NCBI GenBank assembly: GCA_963204975.1 | Contig: CAUJJC010000281.1 | Coordinates: 1 to 32,420 of the forward strand | DNA from: Verrucomicrobiota bacterium | Lineage (GTDB): Bacteria; Verrucomicrobiota; Verrucomicrobiia; Verrucomicrobiales; Verrucomicrobiaceae | Direction: 5' to 3' | DNA length: 32,420 nucleotides | Shown: piece by piece, positions 8,639-16,598 of the stretch | Layout of the letters: the number at the start of each line of letters is the position of its first letter | Position numbering within the stretch: position 1 is the first letter of the stretch | Notes under the pieces: generated by a model | The model's database searches: none | Told to the model about the DNA's origin: nothing | The model's input: only the letters and a program-made list of their open reading frames with translations | Position numbers and translations under genes: made by a program

Positions 8639-9721
8639 TCAGAAGCGGCGATAGCCCCGCTTGCCAGGACGGAAGAACAAATCATGCCGTGGCATCGCAG
8701 CACGCATCACCTTGAATCCAGCCTCGTTGGCTACCATCTCCACCTGATCGAACACCTCGCCCAACGGGGCCTCGTATGGCAGGAACTGATTGGCCACCAA
8801 CCAGAGCACGCCATGCGGTTTGAGCGCGCGCGCAGCTGTGGTGAGGAACTTCGTGCCCAGCGTAGGATCGGGTTCGCGTCCTTCATGGAAGGGTGGATTG
8901 GTCACCACCACATCGTAGAGCCTGTCCCCCACTCCTTTAGTCACATCCTGCCAGTGCATTTTCGGGCGGAAAGGCACCATGACGTTGCCCACATTGCGCC
9001 GCGCTGCCTCGATTGCTTCCATGTCTGCATCGAATCCATCCAAGGCGGTCACGTCTGGACATGAGGCGAGGACTTCGCAGGAGAGGTAGCCCCAGCCACA
9101 GCCCAGGTCCGCCACCTTGCCCTTCAGTTCACCGCGCACAGCGCTCATGAGCAAGGCGGAACCTTCATCCACACGATTCCACGAGAACAATCCAGGACGG
9201 GACCAGAAACGATCATCGAGCACTCTTCGCAGGCTCGCGGCTGTCCGCCATTCAGACATCGCTGCTTCGTTCAAGGCACCTGTCTTCACTGCCCAGAAGG
9301 CACGGCAATGGTGCTTGTTCACGACCTCGATATTGCCAGCCATGGCCTCCAGTTGATCCTGAAAACGACGAGCGCCCCAGTCATTGTGGAGCGAGACAAG
9401 GACTCTCCCGCCCACCTTCAGAGCATCAAGAGCGCAAGCCATGTCCGAGAAGACCTGCTCCTTTTGGCGCTCAGGCAGCATGAGCACCAAGTCCCGATCT
9501 GCTGATAAGGCATCGACCATCTTAAACCCAGCGGCCACGAGATCCTCGTGCCGAGGCTTGTAGGTCTGCACGCACTCTGCTTTGTCGGCCAAATCCATGA
9601 GCCCATCATGCACCTGCCCGCGCAGGAAGCCGATACTCTGCGCATTCTCGAAGAGTTCGGGATGATGCTCCAAGGCATAAACAAGGGTGTCCAGAGCGCG
9701 TTGCGAATCAGTGCGGGGCAT
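8639..9721 (-). CDS. rsmC: RsmC-like 16S rRNA (guanine-N2) methyltransferase
   Basis: A class I SAM-dependent methyltransferase of 360 residues. The C-terminal catalytic half has motif I VADLGCGWGYLS at about 203-214 and the N2-guanine signature NPPFH at 275-279. The segment FSWNRVDEGSALLM at about 179-192 matches the FGRDGLDVGSQLL-type region of RsmC. The N-terminal half is a second, degenerate methyltransferase fold without a SAM motif. This two-lobed layout is typical of RsmC/RlmG. The expected product is m2G1207 in 16S rRNA, assigned by family. RlmG or another N2-guanine target is possible. Upstream lies a 109 bp gap with short CGAATG repeats. Confidence 0.82.
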   Translation of the reverse strand: MPRTDSQRALDTLVYALEHHPELFENAQSIGFLRGQVHDGLMDLADKAECVQTYKPRHEDLVAAGFKMVDALSADRDLVLMLPERQKEQVFSDMACALDALKVGGRVLVSLHNDWGARRFQDQLEAMAGNIEVVNKHHCRAFWAVKTGALNEAAMSEWRTAASLRRVLDDRFWSRPGLFSWNRVDEGSALLMSAVRGELKGKVADLGCGWGYLSCEVLASCPDVTALDGFDADMEAIEAARRNVGNVMVPFRPKMHWQDVTKGVGDRLYDVVVTNPPFHEGREPDPTLGTKFLTTAARALKPHGVLWLVANQFLPYEAPLGEVFDQVEMVANEAGFKVMRAAMPRHDLFFRPGKRGYRRF

Positions 9722-9767
9722 GGTGGAGGTGACAGTCCGGGGTAAAAGGGAGCGCTGTGGTTAATGA

Positions 9768-9816
9768 CGAATGAGCGAATGTCGAATGACGAATCTCGCA
9801 TCCGACAGGTTCGTCA
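9768..9816. repeat. Short CGAATG repeats and hairpin between rsmC and ppk2
   Basis: Three CGAATG copies at 9768, 9776 and 9783, plus a CGAATC at 9790, are spaced 7-8 bases apart. The last copy enters a 7-bp inverted repeat, TGACGAA (9787-9793) with TTCGTCA (9810-9816), around a 16-base loop. It lies just downstream of the ppk2 stop on the minus strand. There is no T-run, so it is not a standard terminator. It may be a degraded intergenic repeat element. Confidence 0.5.
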
Positions 9817-9830
9817 CTCGCCGACTGGTC

Positions 9831-10715
9831 TCAGTCGTCCATCAGCATCGCACGGCACTTGGACAATTCCGCCTTCTGTTCCGGCGGCAGTTTGGGCCAG
9901 TGCAGGTGAAGACGTTTCATCTCGTGCAAGATCGCGGCAGAGACGATGAGACGCATGTTTTTCTTGTCATCGGCAGGCACCACATACCAGGGAGATTTCT
10001 CCGTCGCCGTTGCATTGATCGCCTGCTCGTAGGCCTTCATGTATTCGTCCCAGTTGTTGCGGGCCAGCACATCTGCGGCGTTGAACTTCCAGTTCTTCGC
10101 GGGTGTGTCGATGCGCTCCAGAAAACGCTTTTTCTGCTCCTCCTTGGAGACGTGCAGCATGATCTTCACGATGCGCATGCCGTTACGGAAGGCATAGCTC
10201 TCGAAGCGCTGGATGTCCTTGCGACGCTTGTCGAAGAGCTTGGGCATGTCCTTGAGCACCTCGGCGGGCATGTGCTGATACTTCTGCACGATCTCTGGAT
10301 GAACCTGGCAGACGAGCACTTCCTCATAGTAGCTGCGGTTGAAGATGCCAATGCGTCCACGCGGAGGCATGCGCTGCGAGCACCGCCACATGAAATCGTG
10401 ATCCAGTTCGTCCTCGGTTGGCTTTTTGAAGGCGTGAACTTCCACGCCCTGCGGGTCGATGCCGCTCATCACATGCTTGATGGTGCCATCCTTGCCGGCC
10501 GCATCCATGGCCTGGAAGATGATGCACACTCCATACTTGTGGTGCGCATACAACATCTCCTGCATCTCGCTGATCTCATTGCGATACTCGGCCAGCAGCG
10601 CCTGGTAGTGCGCCTCGTCTTTGTAGAGCTTCTTCACGTTAGTGGGAACCTTCGCGATCCTGAAGGGCTTACTGCCGGTCACGCGATGGTGGTCGAGGTC
10701 GAAAGAGAGTTTCAT
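9831..10715 (-). CDS. ppk2: Polyphosphate kinase 2 family protein
   Basis: Uses polyphosphate to phosphorylate nucleotides (NDP to NTP or NMP to NDP), or the reverse, in the cytosol. It has 294 residues, the usual length of a one-domain PPK2. The Walker A region QAMDAAGKDGT is at 68-78. The lid and Walker B regions are visible as FNRSYYEEVLVCQVHPE and VKIMLHVSKEEQKKRFLER. The spacing and the GVEVHAFKKPTEDELDHDF stretch are those of one-domain PPK2 enzymes. Class I or III is more likely than II, but the substrate cannot be decided by eye. The ATG at 10715 gives a family-like N-terminus. No polyphosphatase or ppk1 lies alongside. Confidence 0.92.
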   Translation of the reverse strand: MKLSFDLDHHRVTGSKPFRIAKVPTNVKKLYKDEAHYQALLAEYRNEISEMQEMLYAHHKYGVCIIFQAMDAAGKDGTIKHVMSGIDPQGVEVHAFKKPTEDELDHDFMWRCSQRMPPRGRIGIFNRSYYEEVLVCQVHPEIVQKYQHMPAEVLKDMPKLFDKRRKDIQRFESYAFRNGMRIVKIMLHVSKEEQKKRFLERIDTPAKNWKFNAADVLARNNWDEYMKAYEQAINATATEKSPWYVVPADDKKNMRLIVSAAILHEMKRLHLHWPKLPPEQKAELSKCRAMLMDD

Positions 10716-10853
10716 GCTTCGCGATGATGGCGATGGATTGGCTTCACAGCAAACGATTGCACGCTCCGGCGAAGTCCTATGGCTTCCGCCTTGTCAAAGG
10801 TGGCACCGGGATTGCTGCGATTGAGGGCGATGGCTCGATCACGACCACCTCCT

Positions 10854-11216
10854 TCACAGCTTTCGCTCGGTCCACTCGGTGCCTACTTCGGGTCTGCCCT
10901 CGACAGACCGAAGATAGCGATAACCCTGCACCACCTCGCCATCGCAGGGCTGCAGCAGCGGCACGGGCTCCAGCACATATTCACCTTCATCCACGCCCTC
11001 CAGGACATCGAGCTGGGTGCGGCAGGATTCGTCGATCTCCCAGACTTCGCCTTCGATGCTCAGCCCCTGTTCATCGAGCACCATGCCGGGATAACCGCCG
11101 AGGTTGTAAAGGCGGTAGAGCGGCGCGGTTCGAGCCGTGTCGATGAACCGCTGGCCGTGCATGTAGAAGTGATTGAAGCAGCCGCGCTTGAGGGTGCCGT
11201 AGATGAAGAGACGCAT
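10854..11216 (-). CDS. Gamma-glutamylcyclotransferase-fold (AIG2/YtfP-like) protein
   Basis: A 120-residue protein with the N-terminal signature MRLFIYGTLKRG, which forms the substrate-binding loop of this fold. It continues with NLGGYPGMVLDEQG and GEVWEIDE, and ends the core with LDVLEGVDEGEYVLEP. Glu73 in LEGV is at the family's catalytic acid position. Members cyclise gamma-glutamyl amines or amino acids, releasing 5-oxoproline. The actual substrate is unknown. The frame is open far upstream to 11648, but that part lies opposite the DUF1553 gene and the ATG at 11216 gives the standard N-terminus. It is divergent from the cytochrome-c/DUF1549 gene across 159 bp. Confidence 0.85.
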   Translation of the reverse strand: MRLFIYGTLKRGCFNHFYMHGQRFIDTARTAPLYRLYNLGGYPGMVLDEQGLSIEGEVWEIDESCRTQLDVLEGVDEGEYVLEPVPLLQPCDGEVVQGYRYLRSVEGRPEVGTEWTERKL

Positions 11217-11375
11217 GGCAGGATTTCGATGGACCAGGGGAGCAGCCGAAGCGTAGCAGACTCCATCCCAAGTCGCGGCCCATTTCTTCTCCCGGCCGTC
11301 CAGCCCAGGCGCTGCACACGCCAGCATACGGCAAGACAGACGGCCTTCCCGCGTATAGTTTTCACCCCCCAAAAC

Positions 11376-14300
11376 ATGAATCAGCGTTCCCCACTTCCCC
11401 TCGTGGCCGCCGCGCTTGTCAGCGCCGTGATGGTCCACGCTGCGGCCCCGCCCGAGCAGATCGAGTTTTTCGAGAAGAACATCCGTCCCATCCTCGCGGA
11501 CAACTGCCTGAACTGCCACGGCTCGCACAAGCACGAGAACGGCCTCCGCTTTGACACCCAGGCAGCCGTCACCAAAGGCAGCGACTACGGACCTGTGATC
11601 ATCCCTGGCAATCCGGCTGCCAGCAAGCTGGTGAAAGCCATCCGCCACCTACCAGGCGTGGAGGCGATGCCCAAAAAGGCCGATGCCCTTAAGCCCGACC
11701 AGATCGCTCTGATCGAGAAGTGGATTCAGAATGGAGCCGCCTGGCCTGAGGACAAGGCAACGGCGAGCACCCAGCCCAAGTGGCAGGACCACTGGGCCTT
11801 TGTGCCCGTGGTTAAGCCCGCCGTTCCATCGGCACCGACCTCAACCTCACGCAATCCAATCGACCGCTTCGTCGCTGCCAAGCTCGCCGAGCAAGGTCTC
11901 CAGCCTGCTCCGCCAGCCGATGCCGCCACGCTTTGCCGCCGTTTGTATCTCGATGTCACCGGTCTGCTGCCCACCTATGAGCAGGTGCAGTCCTTCACTG
12001 CCGATCATCAACGCAATCCCCTGGCAGCCACGGACCGCCTCATCACTCAGTTGCTCGCTTCGCCTCACTATGGCGAACGTTGGGCTCGTTACTGGCTCGA
12101 CGTGGCCCGCTACTCGGACACCGAAGGCTATCAAGTGGCTGGCAAGGACATCCGTTACCCCTATGCCTACACGTATCGCGACTGGGTGATCAGCGCGCTG
12201 AATGCAGACATGGGCTATGATCGCTTCGTCACGCTGCAACTCGCGGCGGACAAGCTCATTGCCGAGGAACAAAAAGCCAAGGGCCAGCCGCCAGCTCCCA
12301 CACGCGATCTCGCAGCCCTCGGATTCCTCACGGTGAATGACACCTTCATTGGCAGCCGCGATCTCCAGACGGATGATCGCATCGACGTCACCAGCCGCGG
12401 TTTGCTCGGTCTCACCGTGGGCTGCAGTCGCTGCCACGATCACAAGTATGATCCGATTCCGTCCAAGGATTACTACGCGCTGTATTCGATCTTCAACAGC
12501 AGCCAAATCCCGAACGACCTGCCCGTGATTGGCAAACCCTCCAGCGATGTGGCCTACGCCAGCTATCAAAGTGAAGTGGGCAAGGTGGAGGCCAAGAAGT
12601 CCGAGTATCGCAGGGAGGTGTATGACGACATGCGCAAGCCGGATCGGCTCGCGGCTTACCTTTCCTTCGTGCATGAAGCGATGAGCAAAAAACTCGAAGA
12701 CACGGCTTACCGTGGCCGCGCAGGCCAGCTCCAGCTGCGAGATCGAGTCGCCAAGAAGTGGCAAACCCTCATCCAGCAAACTGCTACCACGCACCCGGTC
12801 ATGATCGCGTGGAACGAGTTCTCCAAGCTGCCTGCTGATCAGTTCGGTGCCAAGGCACCCGAAGTGCTTCAGCGCCTTACCTCGCCCGAAAGCAAATGCG
12901 CCCCTGAAGTGGCGCATGCCTTCAAGGCCAAGCCCGCTCCCAAGACCTTCGCGGAGGTCGCCGCCACTTACGCCGCGCTCTTCCTGAAGCACCAAGCCCC
13001 ACCAGCCGAGGGCAAGAAGAATGATATTCACGAAATGCTCATGCGACCCGCATCGCCCATGGCGGTGGGCGTTGAAGGCATGGACGACTTCTTCACCCGC
13101 AAGGACCTCGAGCACGTTGTGAAGATGAACAACGAACTGAAGCGCCTAGAGATCAACAGCCTCGGTGCCCCGCCACGCGCTATGGTGATGACGGACAAGG
13201 ACAAGCCGAACGACGTGCGCATCTTCATCCGCGGCAACCCAGCACGACAAGGCGATCCCGCTCCGCGCGCTAATCTAACATTTCTCGGCGGGCAAAAATT
13301 CACTGATGGCAGCGGACGTCTGGAACTCGCACGCTCTATCGCGAGCCGGAGCAATCCGCTCGCCGCCCGCGTTATGGTGAACCGTGTGTGGATGCAGCAC
13401 TTCGGCAAACCGATCGTGCCCAACCCCAGCGACTTCGGCGTCCAGACAACCAAGCCCGAGCACGTAGCCCTGCTCGACTTCTTGGCGGCCACCTTCATGG
13501 AAGAGGGCTGGAGCTTGAAGAAGCTGCATCGCCTTATCCTCTCCAGCGCCACTTGGCAGCAGAGCACACGCACCAGCCCCGAGAAAGAGATCAAGGACGC
13601 CGAGAACGTGCTGCTCAGTCGCTTCAACCGCACGCGCCTCGACTACGAAGCCATGCGCGATGCGGTCGCGCAGGTGACTAGCACCTTGAACCCTGCCCTC
13701 ATGGGCGGCCGCCCTGTCGCCCTCAATGCCAGCGACGTGGACACATGGCGCACGGTCTATCAATTCGTTGATCGTTACGACCAGGCGACCGTGCCCGCGA
13801 TGTTCGACTTCGCCAATCCCGACAGTCACAGCGCTCAGCGCATGACGACGACCGTGCCCCAGCAGGCGCTATTCCTGATGAACAGTCCGTTCATGCAAAA
13901 GCAGACCAATGCGCTCGCCTCGAAGCTTCCAGTCACCGGCAGCACGCCTGATTCGGAAACGATCAAAGCGCTCTACCGCCGCACCTTGCTGCGCGAGCCC
14001 AAGACGGATGAACTAGACCTCGCCCAACGTTTCCTGAACGAAGCCAGCAGTTTGCAGAACGATGTGGCTTTCCGATGGACCTACGGCACCGAGCGCATGC
14101 AGCGCGATGCCGGAGGTAAGATCACGCTCTCCGACTGGAAGCCCTTCGCGGTGCTCAAGGATCAGCACAAGCGCCCCACCTGGAGCCACACCGGCACCAT
14201 CCCTGACAAGGAGTGGAGCTACGCCATGATTTACGAAAGCGGAGGACATGCGCCACCTCGCGACCTCATCAGCACGATGCGCTGGCAGGCTCCCGCCGAT

Positions 14301-14696
14301 GCAAGCCTGGTCATCCTTAGCAACCTTGGTCGTGACACCCACCGCGGCAATGGTGTGCGCGGCCTCATCATTCACAACGGCACGCAAGTCGTCGCCGAAG
14401 TGGTGGCAGATCCTCAGCACAAGCAGGTGGCGCTCAACGCCAAGCTCCAAGTGAAGAAGGGTGACGTGCTCCGTTTTGCCCTGAGTTCAGACGGCGAGAC
14501 TGACAGCGATAGCTACAGCTGGCGCGTGAAGATCGAGTCAGCGAATGCAGATGGTTCCACCACCCTGCTGACCGATTCGCGCACCGACTTCTGCGGACCC
14601 GATGCTTGGCCTTTGAACCGGCTCAAGGCCCAGCCTCCGCTGTCGCAGCTCGCCCAAGCACTGATCATGAGCAACGAGTTCATGTTCGTTGACTGA
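11376..14696 (+). CDS. Planctomycete-type cytochrome c / DUF1549 / DUF1553 protein (PSD1)
   Basis: An exported protein of 1106 residues. A signal peptide covers about 1-23. The cytochrome-c-like domain has one heme site, CLNCHG, at 44-49. DUF1549 follows (about 160-390) with the family signatures LYLDVTGLLPT, RYWLDVARYSDTEGYQ and GCSRCHDHKYDPI, the last a second CxxCH. The C-terminal DUF1553 covers about 640-890 and includes VMVNRVWMQHFGKPIV, and the protein ends LSQLAQALIMSNEFMFVD. About 170 residues (roughly 895-1065), beta-rich and free of heme motifs, are inserted before that end and look like a separate carbohydrate-binding-like fold. Such proteins are abundant in Planctomycetes and Verrucomicrobia and are proposed to act in polysaccharide breakdown, without a proven reaction. 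The usual DUF1501 partner is not adjacent. The frame opens 597 bases earlier, but the signal peptide fixes the ATG at 11376. A possible -10 TATAGT lies at 11354. Confidence 0.92.
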   Translation: MNQRSPLPLVAAALVSAVMVHAAAPPEQIEFFEKNIRPILADNCLNCHGSHKHENGLRFDTQAAVTKGSDYGPVIIPGNPAASKLVKAIRHLPGVEAMPKKADALKPDQIALIEKWIQNGAAWPEDKATASTQPKWQDHWAFVPVVKPAVPSAPTSTSRNPIDRFVAAKLAEQGLQPAPPADAATLCRRLYLDVTGLLPTYEQVQSFTADHQRNPLAATDRLITQLLASPHYGERWARYWLDVARYSDTEGYQVAGKDIRYPYAYTYRDWVISALNADMGYDRFVTLQLAADKLIAEEQKAKGQPPAPTRDLAALGFLTVNDTFIGSRDLQTDDRIDVTSRGLLGLTVGCSRCHDHKYDPIPSKDYYALYSIFNSSQIPNDLPVIGKPSSDVAYASYQSEVGKVEAKKSEYRREVYDDMRKPDRLAAYLSFVHEAMSKKLEDTAYRGRAGQLQLRDRVAKKWQTLIQQTATTHPVMIAWNEFSKLPADQFGAKAPEVLQRLTSPESKCAPEVAHAFKAKPAPKTFAEVAATYAALFLKHQAPPAEGKKNDIHEMLMRPASPMAVGVEGMDDFFTRKDLEHVVKMNNELKRLEINSLGAPPRAMVMTDKDKPNDVRIFIRGNPARQGDPAPRANLTFLGGQKFTDGSGRLELARSIASRSNPLAARVMVNRVWMQHFGKPIVPNPSDFGVQTTKPEHVALLDFLAATFMEEGWSLKKLHRLILSSATWQQSTRTSPEKEIKDAENVLLSRFNRTRLDYEAMRDAVAQVTSTLNPALMGGRPVALNASDVDTWRTVYQFVDRYDQATVPAMFDFANPDSHSAQRMTTTVPQQALFLMNSPFMQKQTNALASKLPVTGSTPDSETIKALYRRTLLREPKTDELDLAQRFLNEASSLQNDVAFRWTYGTERMQRDAGGKITLSDWKPFAVLKDQHKRPTWSHTGTIPDKEWSYAMIYESGGHAPPRDLISTMRWQAPADASLVILSNLGRDTHRGNGVRGLIIHNGTQVVAEVVADPQHKQVALNAKLQVKKGDVLRFALSSDGETDSDSYSWRVKIESANADGSTTLLTDSRTDFCGPDAWPLNRLKAQPPLSQLAQALIMSNEFMFVD

Positions 14697-15434
14697 TCAT
14701 GATTCGGGCAATTTGGGGGATTTAGACGCATTCCGCTTTTGTAGCAGCCAGAACCAAAAACAGGAAAGCGCTATGCATGAAACAACGGTTAGCCTGACCG
14801 GCAAACCATTCTTGATGCTAGGCGAATCGGCAACTAATGCACCGGGTGCAGGAGTATCTCCTGCTGGTTTTGAATCAAGCTTCCAGCGCACAAGCGAGCT
14901 TCCTCTATCAGCCTTCTGTTTTGCTTTTTCGGTGCTTCCACTTGAAAGGCTACACTCCAAGTCCTGTAGATTTTGGCACTTGTTCAGAAGTGCCCCAAAT
15001 TCGAGCACCACCGAATCAAATACTTGTTGGGCACGAATTTTGAAGACGAGGTCAATGAAGCAAGCATCTGACGAGAGTCCGTCACGCTCTCTAATAGGAC
15101 GTTCGGACGGCCACAAAGCGTTGGCTCCAGATAACTCACCAATCGCAGTTTCTTGGTCGTTCAGATAAAGCTTCACCAATGTTTTCAGATGATCTCTGAT
15201 GAGCGGCAATGCTTCAGCAATCTCGCCAGGCTCTAACTCACCATCTTGATTTTTATCAATCTGAGAGAGGTCCGACAAGGTTGTTAAGTTCATTGTCAGT
15301 CGCAGAGTGATCGCATCCTCGGCAAGCGAACATTGAACGTATCCAGGCGAGGTGTGAGCAATCGCCAGAAGTGAGGTGCTCAGCACGCTGAGCCAAATGA
15401 AATGTTGTAGGAGCTGTCGAGCCAGCCAGTGCAT
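14697..15434 (-). CDS. Membrane-anchored EF-hand protein of unknown function
   Basis: 245 residues. An N-terminal hydrophobic segment (about 8-26) is a signal peptide or membrane helix. One EF-hand-like calcium loop, DKNQDGELEPGEI, is at 60-72, followed by helix-like LPLIRDHLKTLVKLYLND. A second hydrophobic helix near the C-terminus (about 217-236) precedes a basic tail, so the protein is probably periplasmic with a C-terminal anchor. The EF-hand plus short beta region recalls the extracytoplasmic part of HupE/UreJ-like membrane proteins, but the multi-helix part is absent. That likeness is weak inference. The ATG at 15434 was chosen because AAGGGG and AAGG lie just upstream. A GTG at 15458 is the alternative. 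Its stop abuts the stop of the DUF1553 gene exactly. It follows the HEAT lipoprotein by 50 bp on the same strand. Confidence 0.78.
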   Translation of the reverse strand: MHWLARQLLQHFIWLSVLSTSLLAIAHTSPGYVQCSLAEDAITLRLTMNLTTLSDLSQIDKNQDGELEPGEIAEALPLIRDHLKTLVKLYLNDQETAIGELSGANALWPSERPIRERDGLSSDACFIDLVFKIRAQQVFDSVVLEFGALLNKCQNLQDLECSLSSGSTEKAKQKADRGSSLVRWKLDSKPAGDTPAPGALVADSPSIKNGLPVRLTVVSCIALSCFWFWLLQKRNASKSPKLPES

Positions 15435-15484
15435 GACGCCTTGCCCCTTCAATTTCACGCCCAGAAATAGGAAACCTCGATTAC

Positions 15485-16510
15485 CTATCTACCAATAATT
15501 CTCTCGATTTTATTTACGACATCTCGCGCGGCAGCCTGAACTTGGGAATCTGGGTCAGCCATCAACGGGCGGACGACTTGTAGAGTCTCCATCGTCGGAT
15601 AATTTGAAAGAGCCTTCAGAGCAGCGACGCGAGCCACCGCACTCTTGCTTTCCTTATTCCCCTTGGCACTGAACAAGAGTCCAGAGTGTGCCGCTGGAGA
15701 GGAAATGCCTGCTACCAGATCGGACAGAACCTGCTGGTCATTGCCAGCACTGGCTTCCAGCTTTCGGATTAGGGCCGCCACTCCTGGAGTTGTTGCGCTT
15801 TTTGCCAGCGTCTCAGATGCTGCGCGAACGAGCGGCTCAGACACTCCATTGGTTGGATCATTCACAATGGCCGTAAGCATTTCTGTAGCTTCTGGGACAA
15901 CGGCTTCTCGAAGGACCATCAGCGTGGATGCTCTCACATCTTCGTTTGGCTGATTATCGTAACGATCTATTAGCACTCCGATAAATTCAGCATCAGCCTG
16001 AGCGCCCAATGCATGGGCCAACGCTCGCTGAAGATCTGAGTCAACGTAAGCGATGGCACCCATGAGAAAATCACGTTTCTCACGAGTCTCGATTCCAGAA
16101 AGTTTCTGACAGATGATGGTCTTCAGTTCACTTGGAGGCAGTCCTTGGGACAGCTCCAAAGCACCAGCCACACCTTCTACGGTATCATTCAAGAGAATCT
16201 CGTTAACAACCCGTTCACGGTCCTCCCCTCTTGCGTTAGCAAACCGTTTGAGTAATGACTGAATCCTGGGGTCTTTAGGAGACAACTCAGGGGGCAGTCT
16301 TCGGCTGACTATTTTGGGTTGATCACTTGTCGATGGCCGTTGAACCACAACCTCTAATGGAGGAACAGAACTTTTTTGCGTAGTCCCGGGAGCCGAGGAT
16401 AATTCAGCTTTGGGTTCAGTTTCTTGTTTAGTTGAGCCACTTTTTTCCTCACTACAGCTAGCAAGCAATAGAGTCAGGGCGAGCGCTCCCGCCCTGACTT
16501 TCGACTGCAT
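15485..16510 (-). CDS. HEAT-repeat lipoprotein
   Basis: A predicted lipoprotein of 341 residues. The N-terminus has Lys/Arg, a hydrophobic stretch and the lipobox LLASC with the lipidated Cys at 19. A Ser/Thr/Pro-rich linker runs to about residue 80. The rest is alpha-helical, with HEAT-like helix pairs such as VRASTLMVLREAVVPEA and ARVAALKALSNYPTMETL, ending VRPLMADPDSQVQAAARDVVNKI. HEAT arrays bind other proteins; no enzyme motif is seen. The frame opens at an ATG at 16564, but the ATG at 16510 gives a normal-length signal peptide. It begins 88 bp after the end of the giant metalloprotease and is followed by the EF-hand gene, so the three probably form one transcript. A scaffold or inhibitor role for the protease is possible but unproven. 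Confidence 0.82.
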   Translation of the reverse strand: MQSKVRAGALALTLLLASCSEEKSGSTKQETEPKAELSSAPGTTQKSSVPPLEVVVQRPSTSDQPKIVSRRLPPELSPKDPRIQSLLKRFANARGEDRERVVNEILLNDTVEGVAGALELSQGLPPSELKTIICQKLSGIETREKRDFLMGAIAYVDSDLQRALAHALGAQADAEFIGVLIDRYDNQPNEDVRASTLMVLREAVVPEATEMLTAIVNDPTNGVSEPLVRAASETLAKSATTPGVAALIRKLEASAGNDQQVLSDLVAGISSPAAHSGLLFSAKGNKESKSAVARVAALKALSNYPTMETLQVVRPLMADPDSQVQAAARDVVNKIERIIGR

Positions 16511-16598
16511 ATTAGAAACATTGTTAAAACCGCCCAAAAAAGGAACCGATAATTCGAGTTTCATGCTTTGAGGCAGTTTTAAATCCCATCTCGACTCC

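Noticed and set aside
10779-11375. N-terminal extension of the DUF1549/DUF1553 frame
   Set aside because: The extra 199 residues lie opposite the cyclotransferase-like gene and would bury the signal peptide.
11217-11648. Upstream extension of the cyclotransferase-fold protein
   Set aside because: It overlaps the divergent gene, and the conserved YGTLKRG N-terminus begins at 11216.
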